Assembly: GCA_964411125.1 (NCBI GenBank)
Contig: CAYPJU010000019.1
Coordinates: forward strand, 25,340 to 89,339
DNA length: 64,000 bases
Source of the DNA: JBFIHF01 sp964411125
GTDB lineage: Bacteria > Myxococcota_A > Bradymonadia > Bradymonadales > Bradymonadaceae
Direction of reading: 5' to 3'
The position numbers were made by a program, and so were the translations under genes. Below are positions 34,707 to 43,608 of the stretch, one piece after another. A model generated the notes under the pieces. It was not told where the DNA came from. It saw nothing but the letters and a program-made list of their open reading frames with translations, and did no database searches. The stretch's first letter is position 1. Each line of letters begins with the position of its first letter.

Positions 34707-37184
34707 ATGAAGCGGATGGCGTGCGTTCTCGCACTGACGATGAGCGGGTGTGTTTTCTCGGGAGGGCCGGGCGGGTCTCCGACGCCAGGGTCCGATGCCG
34801 GAGATGCGGGGGTCACCCCGGATACGGGAGGAATGCCCGATGCGTCGGGGGTCGACGCCGCCGGAGGGGACGCCGCGATTCCCGACGAGTGCGGTGACGG
34901 CGCGCTACAGGCGACCGAGAAATGCGATCCGGCGCTGCCGGCATCGTCGGCGGGCTCGTGTCCCATCGACTGCGACGACGGAAACAGCTGCACGGCGGAC
35001 GCGTTGCTGGGGAGCGCCTCGTCCTGCTCGGCGGTCTGCGCTTCGACGGCGATCGAAGACTGCATCAACGAGGACGGTTGTTGTCCCAGTGGTTGCGGCC
35101 CGCAGACCGATACGGACTGTGACGAGAACACGGTCTGCGGGGACGGTGTCGTCACGGGGATCGAGCTGTGCGACACGCTGATCCCGGCCGGCGAAGCCGG
35201 AGCCTGCCCCGAAACGAGCGAGGACTGCACGCCGATGGTGGGGCAGATCGCGCGCGTCATCGGGCAGGGTTGCGACACCACCTGTGCGTACGTTGCGATC
35301 ACGGACTGCACCGGCGGCGACGATTTTTGCCCGACGGGGTGCGACAGCTCGAATGACGCCGACTGCCAGTCGGTGTGCGGAAATGGAACGGTGGAGCCTG
35401 GCGAGTCGTGCGACGGCGGTTGTCCCGACGACGCCTTCTGCGCCGGCCAGGCGGGCTCTTGCACGGAGGCGACGGTCTCGGGGTCGGCGGCGACCTGCGA
35501 CGCGATGTGTGAGTTCGCGGCCATCACAGCTTGCACTAATGGGGATGGCTGTTGTCCGGACGGCTGCACTTCGGCCCAGGACGACGACTGTTCGGCCACG
35601 TGCGGCGACGGAGCGGTCGATCCGTTGGAGAAGTGCGATCCGCAGTCGGCGGCGGGTTGTCCGGTGGGACCGGATGACTGCGACGACTCGAACGCCTGTA
35701 CGAGCGACCGCGTCACGGGGTCGGCATCGACCTGTAGCGCGCAGTGTGTCAACACCGCGATCACCGCTTGCAATGCGACGATCTCCGATGGCTGCTGCCC
35801 ATCGAGCTGCACGGCGAACACGGACGTCGACTGCGCCGCCGTCTGCGGCAACTCGGTGGTCGAGCCGGGGGAGAAGTGCGACGGCAACTGCCCGTCCTGC
35901 GACGACGGGGACTCGTGCACCGCCGATTCCTCGACCGGGAGCGCGGCGAACTGCGACTTGGTCTGCACCAACAGCGCGATCACCATGTGCGTCGACGGCG
36001 ACGGTTGTTGCCCCGCCTCTTGCAACGCAGTGTCGGACGACGACTGCAGCCCGGTGTGCGGGAATTCCGTCGAGGAGCCGGGTGAGACGTGTGACGGCAA
36101 CTGCCCCGCGTCGTGTGACGACGGGCAGGCCTGCACGGTCGATACCAGGTCTGGCGGCGCATCGACGTGCAACGTGACATGCAAACACACCGCCGTCACG
36201 ACGTGCATCGACGACGACGGCTGTTGCCCGAGCACATGCAGCGCCAACAACGACAACGACTGCTCCGCGACGTGCGGGAACGGCGTCGTCGAGGCGGGCG
36301 AAGAGTGCGATGGAAGCTGTCCGACGTCTTGCCCTACTTGCCAGACGTTGAGCGGCAGTGGGTGTCAGAGAAAATGCGTGGCGCAGCAAGGGTGTACCCC
36401 TTGCAGTATCAACGGTTCTTGTCCCTGCAGCGCGGGGCAGATCTGCAGCGGCGGCAAATGCGTGACGGGCTCCAGCGCGGGCCAGTGCGGATCCGCGTGC
36501 TCACCTGACGCGTACTGCCAGGCGTTCGCGAATTCCCCGTACTGCTCAGGCGGGGGATGCGTGGAGTGTCGGGACGACGACGATTGCGCCGGCGACGGGT
36601 TTTGCGTCGGTGGGACGTGCGGTGGGTGTTCGGGGGACCTGGACTGCGACGTCACGGGCGGCTTCTACTGCAACCCGTCCAGTATGCGATGTGAGGTCCC
36701 AACTTCGTGCAACGACGCGCAAAACCCGGGGGAATGGTGCCGCGCGCAGGGATTCGACCTGTGCGATACGGTGACCGGCGATTGCGTCGTCGCGGAGTGT
36801 TCCTCGGACTCGGAGTGCGGCGAGGTGGAGTTCTGCGACGCGAGCGGTCAGTGCGTCACGGCGCCAAAGTGCAACGAAGCGAGCGAGCCCGACGCGTGGT
36901 GCACCAGGTTTGCGACGAACTCCCAGGCGAACATCTGCGTGTTCGGAACCTGCAAGGTCGGCTGCACTACCCCGTGCGACTGTCCTTCGAGGCTCTACGA
37001 CACGTGCGTGAACGAGGGAGGGAGCCAGGCGACGTGTCTGCGAAACGCTCCGTCATGCCACGAGGTCTGTGACGGCGACGCGCTGTGTCAGCAGAGGTTT
37101 CCGGATACCCCGACTTGCGGTGGTTCGCCCCAGGTCAATCAGGGCTGCTGCGGTGGAATGGTAGGATGCGCGACTACCCTCTGA
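34707..37184 (+). CDS. Large Cys-rich lipoprotein with seven Myxococcus-type disulfide repeats
   Basis: The 825-residue product has a short lipoprotein signal (MKRMACVLALTMSGC, Cys15), an Asp/Gly/Ala-rich linker of about 45 residues, and seven repeats that open CG[DN]-x-VxxxGExCDG (such as CGNGVVEAGEECDG), each followed by about 45 residues with paired Cys (CDDG-x-SCT, DGCCP, DDC). This is the Myxo disulfide-repeat type of surface protein. The last 280 residues are Cys-rich but irregular (CVECRDDDDCAGDGFC). GAGGA seven bases before the ATG sets the start. It should be on the outer surface. The 3' end overlaps the convergent gene by 46 bases. Confidence 0.88.
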   Translation: MKRMACVLALTMSGCVFSGGPGGSPTPGSDAGDAGVTPDTGGMPDASGVDAAGGDAAIPDECGDGALQATEKCDPALPASSAGSCPIDCDDGNSCTADALLGSASSCSAVCASTAIEDCINEDGCCPSGCGPQTDTDCDENTVCGDGVVTGIELCDTLIPAGEAGACPETSEDCTPMVGQIARVIGQGCDTTCAYVAITDCTGGDDFCPTGCDSSNDADCQSVCGNGTVEPGESCDGGCPDDAFCAGQAGSCTEATVSGSAATCDAMCEFAAITACTNGDGCCPDGCTSAQDDDCSATCGDGAVDPLEKCDPQSAAGCPVGPDDCDDSNACTSDRVTGSASTCSAQCVNTAITACNATISDGCCPSSCTANTDVDCAAVCGNSVVEPGEKCDGNCPSCDDGDSCTADSSTGSAANCDLVCTNSAITMCVDGDGCCPASCNAVSDDDCSPVCGNSVEEPGETCDGNCPASCDDGQACTVDTRSGGASTCNVTCKHTAVTTCIDDDGCCPSTCSANNDNDCSATCGNGVVEAGEECDGSCPTSCPTCQTLSGSGCQRKCVAQQGCTPCSINGSCPCSAGQICSGGKCVTGSSAGQCGSACSPDAYCQAFANSPYCSGGGCVECRDDDDCAGDGFCVGGTCGGCSGDLDCDVTGGFYCNPSSMRCEVPTSCNDAQNPGEWCRAQGFDLCDTVTGDCVVAECSSDSECGEVEFCDASGQCVTAPKCNEASEPDAWCTRFATNSQANICVFGTCKVGCTTPCDCPSRLYDTCVNEGGSQATCLRNAPSCHEVCDGDALCQQRFPDTPTCGGSPQVNQGCCGGMVGCATTL

Positions 37185-37567
37185 CCCACCATGCCCGACA
37201 CGAGGATCAGGTAGCCGAGCAGCGCCACGAAGACGGAGAGCCACGCGGCCGCGTCGTAGATCACGAACGATGCGGCGATGAAGATCGCCGACACGAACCG
37301 AACCCAGCGCGATTCGACCAGAACGAGCAGTTGGCCTAGCAGATACGCTACCGGTGAAAGGATGAGCGGCGCGAGGATTACCGGGACCGCGACCGCGGTC
37401 GCCTCGCCGATCGTCGTGAACGTGTCCGCCGCGCTCATGTTCGAGCTCCACGCGACGTACTTGTCTTGAAGTGTCGCCGCCCACCAGCGGGCGCCGAGGT
37501 CGAAGAGCGCGACGGCGCCGAACGAGACGACGCGCAGGCGACGGGGAACTGTCTGCAGTGTGATCAA
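37139..37567 (-). CDS. Small integral membrane protein of unknown function
   Basis: The 142-residue product has about four hydrophobic segments (AVPVILAPLILSPVAYLLGQ, WVRFVSAIFIAASFVIYDAA, WLSVFVALLGYLILVSGMVG and a weaker N-terminal one). The start is TTG at 37567, supported by GAGG six bases upstream. It converges on, and overlaps, the Cys-rich lipoprotein gene. I do not recognise the family. Confidence 0.65.
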   Translation of the reverse strand: MITLQTVPRRLRVVSFGAVALFDLGARWWAATLQDKYVAWSSNMSAADTFTTIGEATAVAVPVILAPLILSPVAYLLGQLLVLVESRWVRFVSAIFIAASFVIYDAAAWLSVFVALLGYLILVSGMVGQRVVAHPTIPPQQP

Positions 37568-37728
37568 GCGAAACCTCGAGCCGGGACAGGTTCAACAAAG
37601 AGTAGTCCCGCCGGCATTCCGGGCCAGCTCGCCGACGGTCGCTCCACCATCGACCGGCTCGGGCGACTGAAGCTCGGTGCCCTTCCACGACATCCTCGTC
37701 TCGCCCGACGCAGAAGAAGTGTTGTTTT
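37568..37728. other. Spacer before repeat copy 2
   Basis: No gene is seen. At 37688-37707 it carries a 20-base segment (CGACATCCTCGTCTCGCCCG) that recurs with two mismatches at 37917-37936, on the other side of the repeat element. A related sequence in inverse orientation precedes repeat copy 3. Confidence 0.5.
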
Positions 37729-37911
37729 GCTGAACACCCTGGGGCTTTGCCCCAGACCCCACCAAGGATTGCATCCTTGGAACCGCGAATTTCTTTCAGG
37801 CGACGTCGCAACTCGTTGATATTGCGCGAAATGGGCTGTGAGAGCTGCAGACAAACTTCGGGGTCCAGGGGAGAATCCCCTGGTGGGTTTGGGCGAAGCC
37901 CAACGGCCCCC
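37729..37911 (-). repeat. Dispersed hairpin-rich repeat, copy 2 (full length, inverse orientation)
   Basis: Read on the minus strand this element repeats the order of copy 1: TTGGGCTTCGCCCAA (37903-37889), CAGGGGATTCTCCCCTG, CCCCGAAGTTT, a variable piece, CAACGAGTTGCGACGTC, CCAAGGATGCAATCCTTGG, TGGGGCAAAGCCCCA and GGTGTTCAGC. Between the conserved blocks the sequence has drifted from copy 1, while most of the stems are exactly kept. It lies about 80 bases upstream of the pyruvate carboxylase start. Confidence 0.85.
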
Positions 37912-37989
37912 TTCTGCGACCTCCTGGTCTCGCCCGTCCTCGGGAAGGTCGGGATGGACGATCGCGCTACGATGCGTACACTCCGTTCC

Positions 37990-40900
37990 ATGCCAGAAAT
38001 CAACGACATCCTCGTCCCGAACCGCGGTGAAATCGCGATTCGGATCTTCCGCGCTTGCACCGAACTCGGCATCCGCACCACCGCGATCTACTCGTGGGAG
38101 GATCGCCTCTCGATCCATCGCTACAAGGCTGACCGCGCCTATCTGGTGGGGGAGCGGGGGAAGCCGGTGGAGGCGTACCTCGACGGTGATGCGATCATCG
38201 AGCTCGCGAAGCGAAAGGGGGTCGATGCGATTCATCCCGGTTACGGATTCCTCTCGGAGAACGCCGAGTTCGCGCGCAAGTGCATCGACGCCGGGATCAC
38301 CTGGATCGGACCGCCCCCCGAGGTGATGGACGCGCTGGGCGACAAGGTGAAAGCGCGCCAGGTGGCGCGGCAGGCCAATGTCCCGGTGATCCCCGGGACG
38401 GGAGCGATCGACAGCGCCTCGGCCGTCCGCCAGTTTGCCGACGAGCACGGGTTCCCGTTGCTGATCAAGGCTGCCCATGGCGGTGGGGGTCGCGGGATGC
38501 GCGTCGTTCGCACCGAAGACGAGATCGACGAAGCGTTCGCGTCGGCGCAGAGCGAGGCGAAGTCCGCCTTCGGTTCCGCGGAAGTGTTCGTCGAGCGGTT
38601 CCTCGATCACCCGCGGCACATCGAAGTACAGCTCGTGTGCGATCAGCACGGCAACCGCGTGCACTTCTTCGAGCGGGACTGCTCCATCCAGCGCCGTCAT
38701 CAAAAGCTCGTCGAGCTCGCTCCGGCACCGAACCTGACGAACGAGACGCGTCGCAAGCTCTGGGAGTACAGCCTCTCGCTGGCGAACCAGGTGGGCTATT
38801 CCTCGGTCGGGACCGTGGAGTTTCTCCTCGAGGAGCGGGACGGTCAGGTCGACGTCTTCTTCATCGAAGTGAACACCCGCATCCAAGTCGAGCACACCGT
38901 GACCGAGATGGTGACGGGCTACGACCTCATCAAGACGATGATCCACGTGGCGGAGGGGCACCGGCTCGACGACCGCGTGATCGGAATCCCGAACCAGGCC
39001 GCGATCGCGGTGAACGGTCAGGCGATCCAGTGCCGGGTCACGACCGAGGATGCGGAGAACAATTTCGCGCCGGACTTCGGCAAGATCGTCACCTACCGGT
39101 CTGCGGCAGGTTTCGGGATACGGCTCGACGCGGGGATTGGCGGCTCGGGCGCGGTCGTCCAGCCGTTCTACGATTCGCTCCTCGTGAAGGTCTCGGCGTG
39201 GGGGCGTGATCTGGGCGACGCCGCGCAGCGGATGGGGCGGAGCCTCGCCGAGTTCCGGATTCGAGGGGTGAAGACGAACATCCCGTTCCTGCAGAACGTG
39301 ATCAGACACCCCTCCTTCCTCGACGGTACGACGAGCACGCGGTTCATCGACGAGACCGACGAGCTGTTCCGGTTCCCACGGCGCAAGGACCGGGGGACCA
39401 AGGCGGTGTCCGCGATCGCGAACATCACGGTGAACGGACCGCCCGGCGTCCCGGCGAAGCCCGCCCGCCCGGTGCCGTTGATCGTCCCCGAGCCGCCGCC
39501 TCGGCCGTCGTGGGACGACCCGCCGAAGTCGCCCGCGTACGCGGTCTTCGAGGCCGAAGGGGCCGAAGGCCTCTCCAAGTGGCTGGTCGAGCAGAAGGAG
39601 CTGCAGATCACCGACACGACCTTCCGCGACGCGCACCAATCGCTGCTCGCGACGCGGGTCCGGACGCGCGACCTCCTCGACGTCTGTACGCAGACGCAGT
39701 TCATGCTGCCCAACCTCTTCAGCTACGAGATGTGGGGCGGGGCGACGTTCGACGTCTGCATGCGGTTTCTGCGAGAGGACCCGTGGGAACGCCTCGTGCG
39801 GATGCGAAGCAAGATGCCCGGCGTCCTCTTTCAGATGCTGCTGCGTGGAGCCAACGCCGTCGGATACACCAACTACCCCGACGAGGTCGTTCGAGCCTTC
39901 ATCGAGGAGGCGGCGCGGGGAGGGATCGACATCTTCCGGATCTTCGATGCCCTCAACTATCTCCCCAACATGGAGCTCGCCATGGAGGAGGTGAACCGGC
40001 AGGGGAAGATCGTGGAGGCCTCGATCTGCTACACCGGAGACGTCGGCAGCCCCGACGAGGACAAGTACACCCCCGCGTACTACGCGAACCTCGCGCGAGA
40101 ACTCGAGAAGCGGGGAGCGCACATCCTCAACATCAAAGACATGGCGGGCCTCCTCAAGCCGTATTCGGCGCGGATTCTGATCGAGGCGATCCGGGAAGCG
40201 TCGGATCTCCCGATTCATCTTCACACCCACGACACATCGGGGAACGGACTTCCGATGTACCTGCTCGCCGCCGAGGCGGGAGTCGACGTCGTCGACTGTG
40301 CCCTATCGTCGATGGCCGGGCTGACGAGTCAGCCGTCGCTGAACGCGCTCGTCGCGGCGATGGAGCCGAGCGATCGTCGACCGGACCTCGACATGCGGAA
40401 CCTCCAGACGCTCTCCGATTTCTGGGAGTTTCTGCGTGAGATCTACTACCCGTTCGAGTCGGGGCTCAAGGCGTCCACGACCGACGTCTATTTCCACGAG
40501 ATTCCGGGCGGGCAGTACTCGAACTTGCGGCCCCGTGCGATTCAGCTCGGCCTCGGAGACCAGTGGGACGTCATCACGCAGCGCTATCGCGACGTCGACC
40601 AGGCGCTGGGGCGGATCGTGAAGGTCACGCCGACCTCCAAGGTGGTGGCGGATTTCGCGATGTTTTTGGTGCGGAACGACCTGACGGTGGAGGGACTCGT
40701 CGCCGCCCACGAAAACGGGGAGGAGTTCGACTTCCCCCAGTCCGTCGTCGACTTCTTCGCGGGACGTCTGGGCCAGCCGCATGGTGGCTTTCCAGAGCGT
40801 CTTCAGAAGATCGTGCTGAAGGGGGAGAAGCCCCTCACCGATCGCGCGGGCGACCATCTCCCCTCCTACGACTGGGAGGGAAAACGAGCCGATCTCGAAC

Positions 40901-41454
40901 TGTTGCTCGATCGCGAGCCTACCCGCCGCGAGGAGATCTCGTACGCCCTCTACCCTGCCGTGTTCACCGAGTTTGCGCGCGACATCGAAGAGCACGGCGA
41001 GTTCAGGATTCTCGATACGGTCGCGTTTCTGTACGGGCTCGAGCCCGGAGAGGAGACGCTCGTCGAGATCGAGGAGGGTAAGATCCTCGTCGTCCAACTC
41101 CTCGCCGTCGGCGACCTGCGGGCGGACGGGACTCGGCCCGTCTACTTCGAGCTCAACGGGCAGCCGCGGGAGGTCATCGTCGTCGATGCCTCCGCAGCCC
41201 AGGACGTGGTGCGGCGACCGAAGGCCGACAAGACGGTGCCCGGGCAGATCGGCGCCTCGATGCAAGGCAAGGTCGTCCAGATCAAGGTCGCGGTCGGGGA
41301 GGGGGTCGACAAGGGGGACGTCCTCCTCACGACGGAGGCGATGAAGATGGAGACGTCGATCACCACCAGCATCGCGGGGACGGTGAAGTCGCTCGAAGTG
41401 GCGGTCGGCGATTCGATCGACGCGGGAGATCTCGTGGCGGTGGTGGAGCCATGA
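37990..41454 (+). CDS. pyc: Pyruvate carboxylase
   Basis: The 1154-residue protein has the full pyruvate carboxylase order: biotin carboxylase (1-450: ILVPNRGEIAIRIFRACTEL, AAHGGGGRGMRVV, IEVNTRIQVEHTVTEM), carboxyltransferase (540-810: ITDTTFRDAHQSLLATRVRT, with the metal His pair in HLHTHDTSGNG), allosteric linker, and biotinyl domain (TTEAMKMETSI, biotin on the Lys). It converts pyruvate and bicarbonate to oxaloacetate using ATP. The length is normal for the single-chain form. An ATG at 37972 would add six residues; neither start has a clear ribosome site. It is coupled by four bases to the following lipoprotein gene. Confidence 0.96.
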   Translation: MPEINDILVPNRGEIAIRIFRACTELGIRTTAIYSWEDRLSIHRYKADRAYLVGERGKPVEAYLDGDAIIELAKRKGVDAIHPGYGFLSENAEFARKCIDAGITWIGPPPEVMDALGDKVKARQVARQANVPVIPGTGAIDSASAVRQFADEHGFPLLIKAAHGGGGRGMRVVRTEDEIDEAFASAQSEAKSAFGSAEVFVERFLDHPRHIEVQLVCDQHGNRVHFFERDCSIQRRHQKLVELAPAPNLTNETRRKLWEYSLSLANQVGYSSVGTVEFLLEERDGQVDVFFIEVNTRIQVEHTVTEMVTGYDLIKTMIHVAEGHRLDDRVIGIPNQAAIAVNGQAIQCRVTTEDAENNFAPDFGKIVTYRSAAGFGIRLDAGIGGSGAVVQPFYDSLLVKVSAWGRDLGDAAQRMGRSLAEFRIRGVKTNIPFLQNVIRHPSFLDGTTSTRFIDETDELFRFPRRKDRGTKAVSAIANITVNGPPGVPAKPARPVPLIVPEPPPRPSWDDPPKSPAYAVFEAEGAEGLSKWLVEQKELQITDTTFRDAHQSLLATRVRTRDLLDVCTQTQFMLPNLFSYEMWGGATFDVCMRFLREDPWERLVRMRSKMPGVLFQMLLRGANAVGYTNYPDEVVRAFIEEAARGGIDIFRIFDALNYLPNMELAMEEVNRQGKIVEASICYTGDVGSPDEDKYTPAYYANLARELEKRGAHILNIKDMAGLLKPYSARILIEAIREASDLPIHLHTHDTSGNGLPMYLLAAEAGVDVVDCALSSMAGLTSQPSLNALVAAMEPSDRRPDLDMRNLQTLSDFWEFLREIYYPFESGLKASTTDVYFHEIPGGQYSNLRPRAIQLGLGDQWDVITQRYRDVDQALGRIVKVTPTSKVVADFAMFLVRNDLTVEGLVAAHENGEEFDFPQSVVDFFAGRLGQPHGGFPERLQKIVLKGEKPLTDRAGDHLPSYDWEGKRADLELLLDREPTRREEISYALYPAVFTEFARDIEEHGEFRILDTVAFLYGLEPGEETLVEIEEGKILVVQLLAVGDLRADGTRPVYFELNGQPREVIVVDASAAQDVVRRPKADKTVPGQIGASMQGKVVQIKVAVGEGVDKGDVLLTTEAMKMETSITTSIAGTVKSLEVAVGDSIDAGDLVAVVEP

Positions 41455-42134
41455 CGCGGTTCACGCTGTCAGTCTCGTTCGCCGTGACGCTCGCCCTGGT
41501 CGGCTGCGACGGTTCGACCGATTCGAGCTCCGACGCGGGAGGAATCGCGGACCTGGGATCGACCGACCAGGGCGGCGGGGACGTGGTGCCCGTCGCCGAG
41601 GACACTGGCGGGGACGTTGCCGAATCGTCCGACGCGGCGAGCGACTCGGGGGCGTCGACCGACGCGACCGATCCGACCGACGCACACCCCGACGCCGCAG
41701 ACTGCGTCGACTGCCAGGTGGTAGCGACGAACGGCGCGGTCACCCTGCAGTTCGAGCGCGCGGTCTTCGGGTTCACGTCGGCGGCGCAGTCCGACAACGG
41801 CGTGCGGGAGGTTCACACCGAATCGTACATCGGTGGCGCCGACGGCTGCCCCGAGATGGACTCGCCGGCTCCCGATCAGACGCTCATCGTCACCGGATTC
41901 CCGGCCGAACCCGGCGCCTACGACCGCGCGGACGGGCTCGCCGTGACGATCCTCGATTTCGAGGGCGTTCTCATCGAAGATGGCGTGACCGCCACCGCGC
42001 TCACCGCCGAAATCACCGTCTCCGAGGTAACCGACGATGGCGTCACGCTCGACGTGTCCGCACAGCTCGACGGAGGAATCGAGGTGACCGGTGAGCTCGT
42101 CGCGACACGCTGCGTCTCGCTGGACGTTGAGTAG
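41451..42134 (+). CDS. Lipoprotein with acidic Asp/Ser/Thr linker
   Basis: The 227-residue product has a lipoprotein signal (MTRFTLSVSFAVTLALVGC, Cys19), a linker of about 65 residues rich in Asp, Ser, Gly and Thr, and a beta-rich domain from residue 85 with a CVDC motif near its start (TNGAVTLQFERAVFGFTSAA). The linker resembles that of the Cys-rich lipoprotein at 34707. It overlaps the pyruvate carboxylase stop by four bases, which suggests joint translation although no functional tie is obvious. Not recognised further. Confidence 0.75.
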   Translation: MTRFTLSVSFAVTLALVGCDGSTDSSSDAGGIADLGSTDQGGGDVVPVAEDTGGDVAESSDAASDSGASTDATDPTDAHPDAADCVDCQVVATNGAVTLQFERAVFGFTSAAQSDNGVREVHTESYIGGADGCPEMDSPAPDQTLIVTGFPAEPGAYDRADGLAVTILDFEGVLIEDGVTATALTAEITVSEVTDDGVTLDVSAQLDGGIEVTGELVATRCVSLDVE

Positions 42135-42248
42135 CGCGCTTGCGAGTCTCACGCCTCACGCCTCCAGCCCCCCGCCGATTCTTGATGGCCGATCTCAAAA
42201 GTGCTACACGCATCCCCGCACGCACCGAGCCGAATTGGAGGCCTGCAC

Positions 42249-42854
42249 ATGTCGATGTTCCGTGCATCCGAAGAATCACCGAGAATGTTCGAGAGCGACT
42301 TCATCGACGCTTTCTCGAGAACGCATTTCGTCGTCGTACCGCTGCTCTACCTGCCTGCTTCGGCGTGGTTGATCTGGCGGTCGGTGACGACTCTCGGCGT
42401 CGACTGGTTCGTCGCGGTGCTTCTGTACCTGGGGGGGATCCTCGCCTGGACCTTCACCGAGTACTGGCTCCACCGGACCTTTTTCCACTGGGAACCGGAC
42501 ACGAGCTGGGGCCCCAAGATGCATTTCTTCGTGCACGGGGTGCACCACGATTGGCCGAACGACCGATACCGGCTGGTGATGCCGCCGGCGGTCAGCATCA
42601 CGCTCTTTTTCGTCTTCATGGCGGTGTGGGTCGGGCTGCTCGGCGACTTTGGCTGGGCATTCCACGGGGGGTACGTGCTCGGCTACATGATCTACGACCT
42701 GACGCACTACTACCTGCACCACGGCAAGCCGAAGTCCCTCTATTTCAAGAAGCTTCGGCGCCATCACATGTCGCACCACTTCAACAAGAAGTTCCAGGAC
42801 TCACGCTTCGGGGTCTCCACACGTCTGTGGGATCGCGTCTTTCGCACGCTCTGA
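42249..42854 (+). CDS. Fatty acid hydroxylase / sterol desaturase superfamily protein
   Basis: The 201-residue membrane protein has the di-iron His clusters of the family: HRTFFH, HGVHHD, HYYLHH and HHMSHH, between about four hydrophobic segments. The order and the length match fatty acid 2-hydroxylase (FA2H-like) proteins, which put a hydroxyl on the alpha carbon of fatty acyl chains. GGAGG lies seven bases before the ATG at 42249, which decides the start over one 48 bases upstream. Alpha-hydroxylated lipids are known in myxobacteria, which would fit. It appears monocistronic. Confidence 0.9.
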   Translation: MSMFRASEESPRMFESDFIDAFSRTHFVVVPLLYLPASAWLIWRSVTTLGVDWFVAVLLYLGGILAWTFTEYWLHRTFFHWEPDTSWGPKMHFFVHGVHHDWPNDRYRLVMPPAVSITLFFVFMAVWVGLLGDFGWAFHGGYVLGYMIYDLTHYYLHHGKPKSLYFKKLRRHHMSHHFNKKFQDSRFGVSTRLWDRVFRTL

Positions 42855-42985
42855 CTCGAACGCCTTCATCCCCGCGTCGCACCACGACAAATCGTCTGCA
42901 TCCTTCGTTTTGATGGGATGGGCGGCCTTGCGTCCGATCGGAATCAGTTTACTATCGACCGACTCTACCTTCACTGGAGATAGCC

Positions 42986-43534
42986 GTGTCCAAACGAAAC
43001 CTGTTGGCGAGCTTCGCATTCGTGGTGTCCGTCCTCTTCGCGTCGACCGCGTGGGCCGGGATGCCGATCAAGCAGGGGGGAAATTTCGGGATTGGCTTCG
43101 GAGTCGGCACGACCGCCGCCCCCATTTCGCTCAAGTACTTCCTCGACAGCACGATGTCGATTCAGGGCAACATCGGGTGGTACCAGGGCGCGTTCTACGG
43201 CTGCGGCCGCTACCGCCGCGATCGGTACCGCGGGGCATACGGGTGCGGATACTACCGCGACGCGCTCGGCATCAGCGCCGACTTCCTCCTCGAGGGTGGT
43301 CCGCTCGTCGGAAACTCGGACGTCTCGCTCGATTGGGAGATCGGAGGTGGAGCAGGGATCGGGCTCGGTAACGTGGACTTCGCCCTCGCCGCGGCGTTCG
43401 TCGCGGGCCTGCAGTTGAACATCCACGCGGTGCCGATCGACCTCGTCGTCGAGTACCGACCCCGCATCTTCCTCGTCCCCTTCGTCGGGTTCGATTGGTT
43501 GGGATTCACCGGCCACATCCGCTACTACTTCTAG
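42986..43534 (+). CDS. Small outer-membrane beta-barrel-like protein
   Basis: The 182-residue product has a signal peptide (MSKRNLLASFAFVVSVLFAS, cut after AWA) and a mature part with alternating Gly and aromatic residues, ending in RYYF, with the terminal Phe typical of outer-membrane barrels. A basic, Tyr- and Cys-containing insert (CGRYRRDRYRGAYGCGYY) at about residues 73-90 is probably an external loop that could be closed by a disulfide. The start is GTG at 42986 with GGAGA before it. Function is unknown. Confidence 0.75.
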   Translation: MSKRNLLASFAFVVSVLFASTAWAGMPIKQGGNFGIGFGVGTTAAPISLKYFLDSTMSIQGNIGWYQGAFYGCGRYRRDRYRGAYGCGYYRDALGISADFLLEGGPLVGNSDVSLDWEIGGGAGIGLGNVDFALAAAFVAGLQLNIHAVPIDLVVEYRPRIFLVPFVGFDWLGFTGHIRYYF

Positions 43535-43608
43535 CCGAGTCTCCGAGCGTTCGGGCATGACGTTCGAACGTGCGGGGGATCTCTCGTTCCCCGGCCGGAG
43601 CCGAGCCC

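Noticed and set aside
34905..36389. Long minus-strand frame inside the Cys-rich lipoprotein gene
   Set aside because: Arg/Ala/Val-rich shadow of a repetitive gene.
37592..37774. 60-codon minus-strand frame between the membrane protein gene and repeat copy 2
   Set aside because: Runs into the repeat element, has no ribosome site, and is too short to support.
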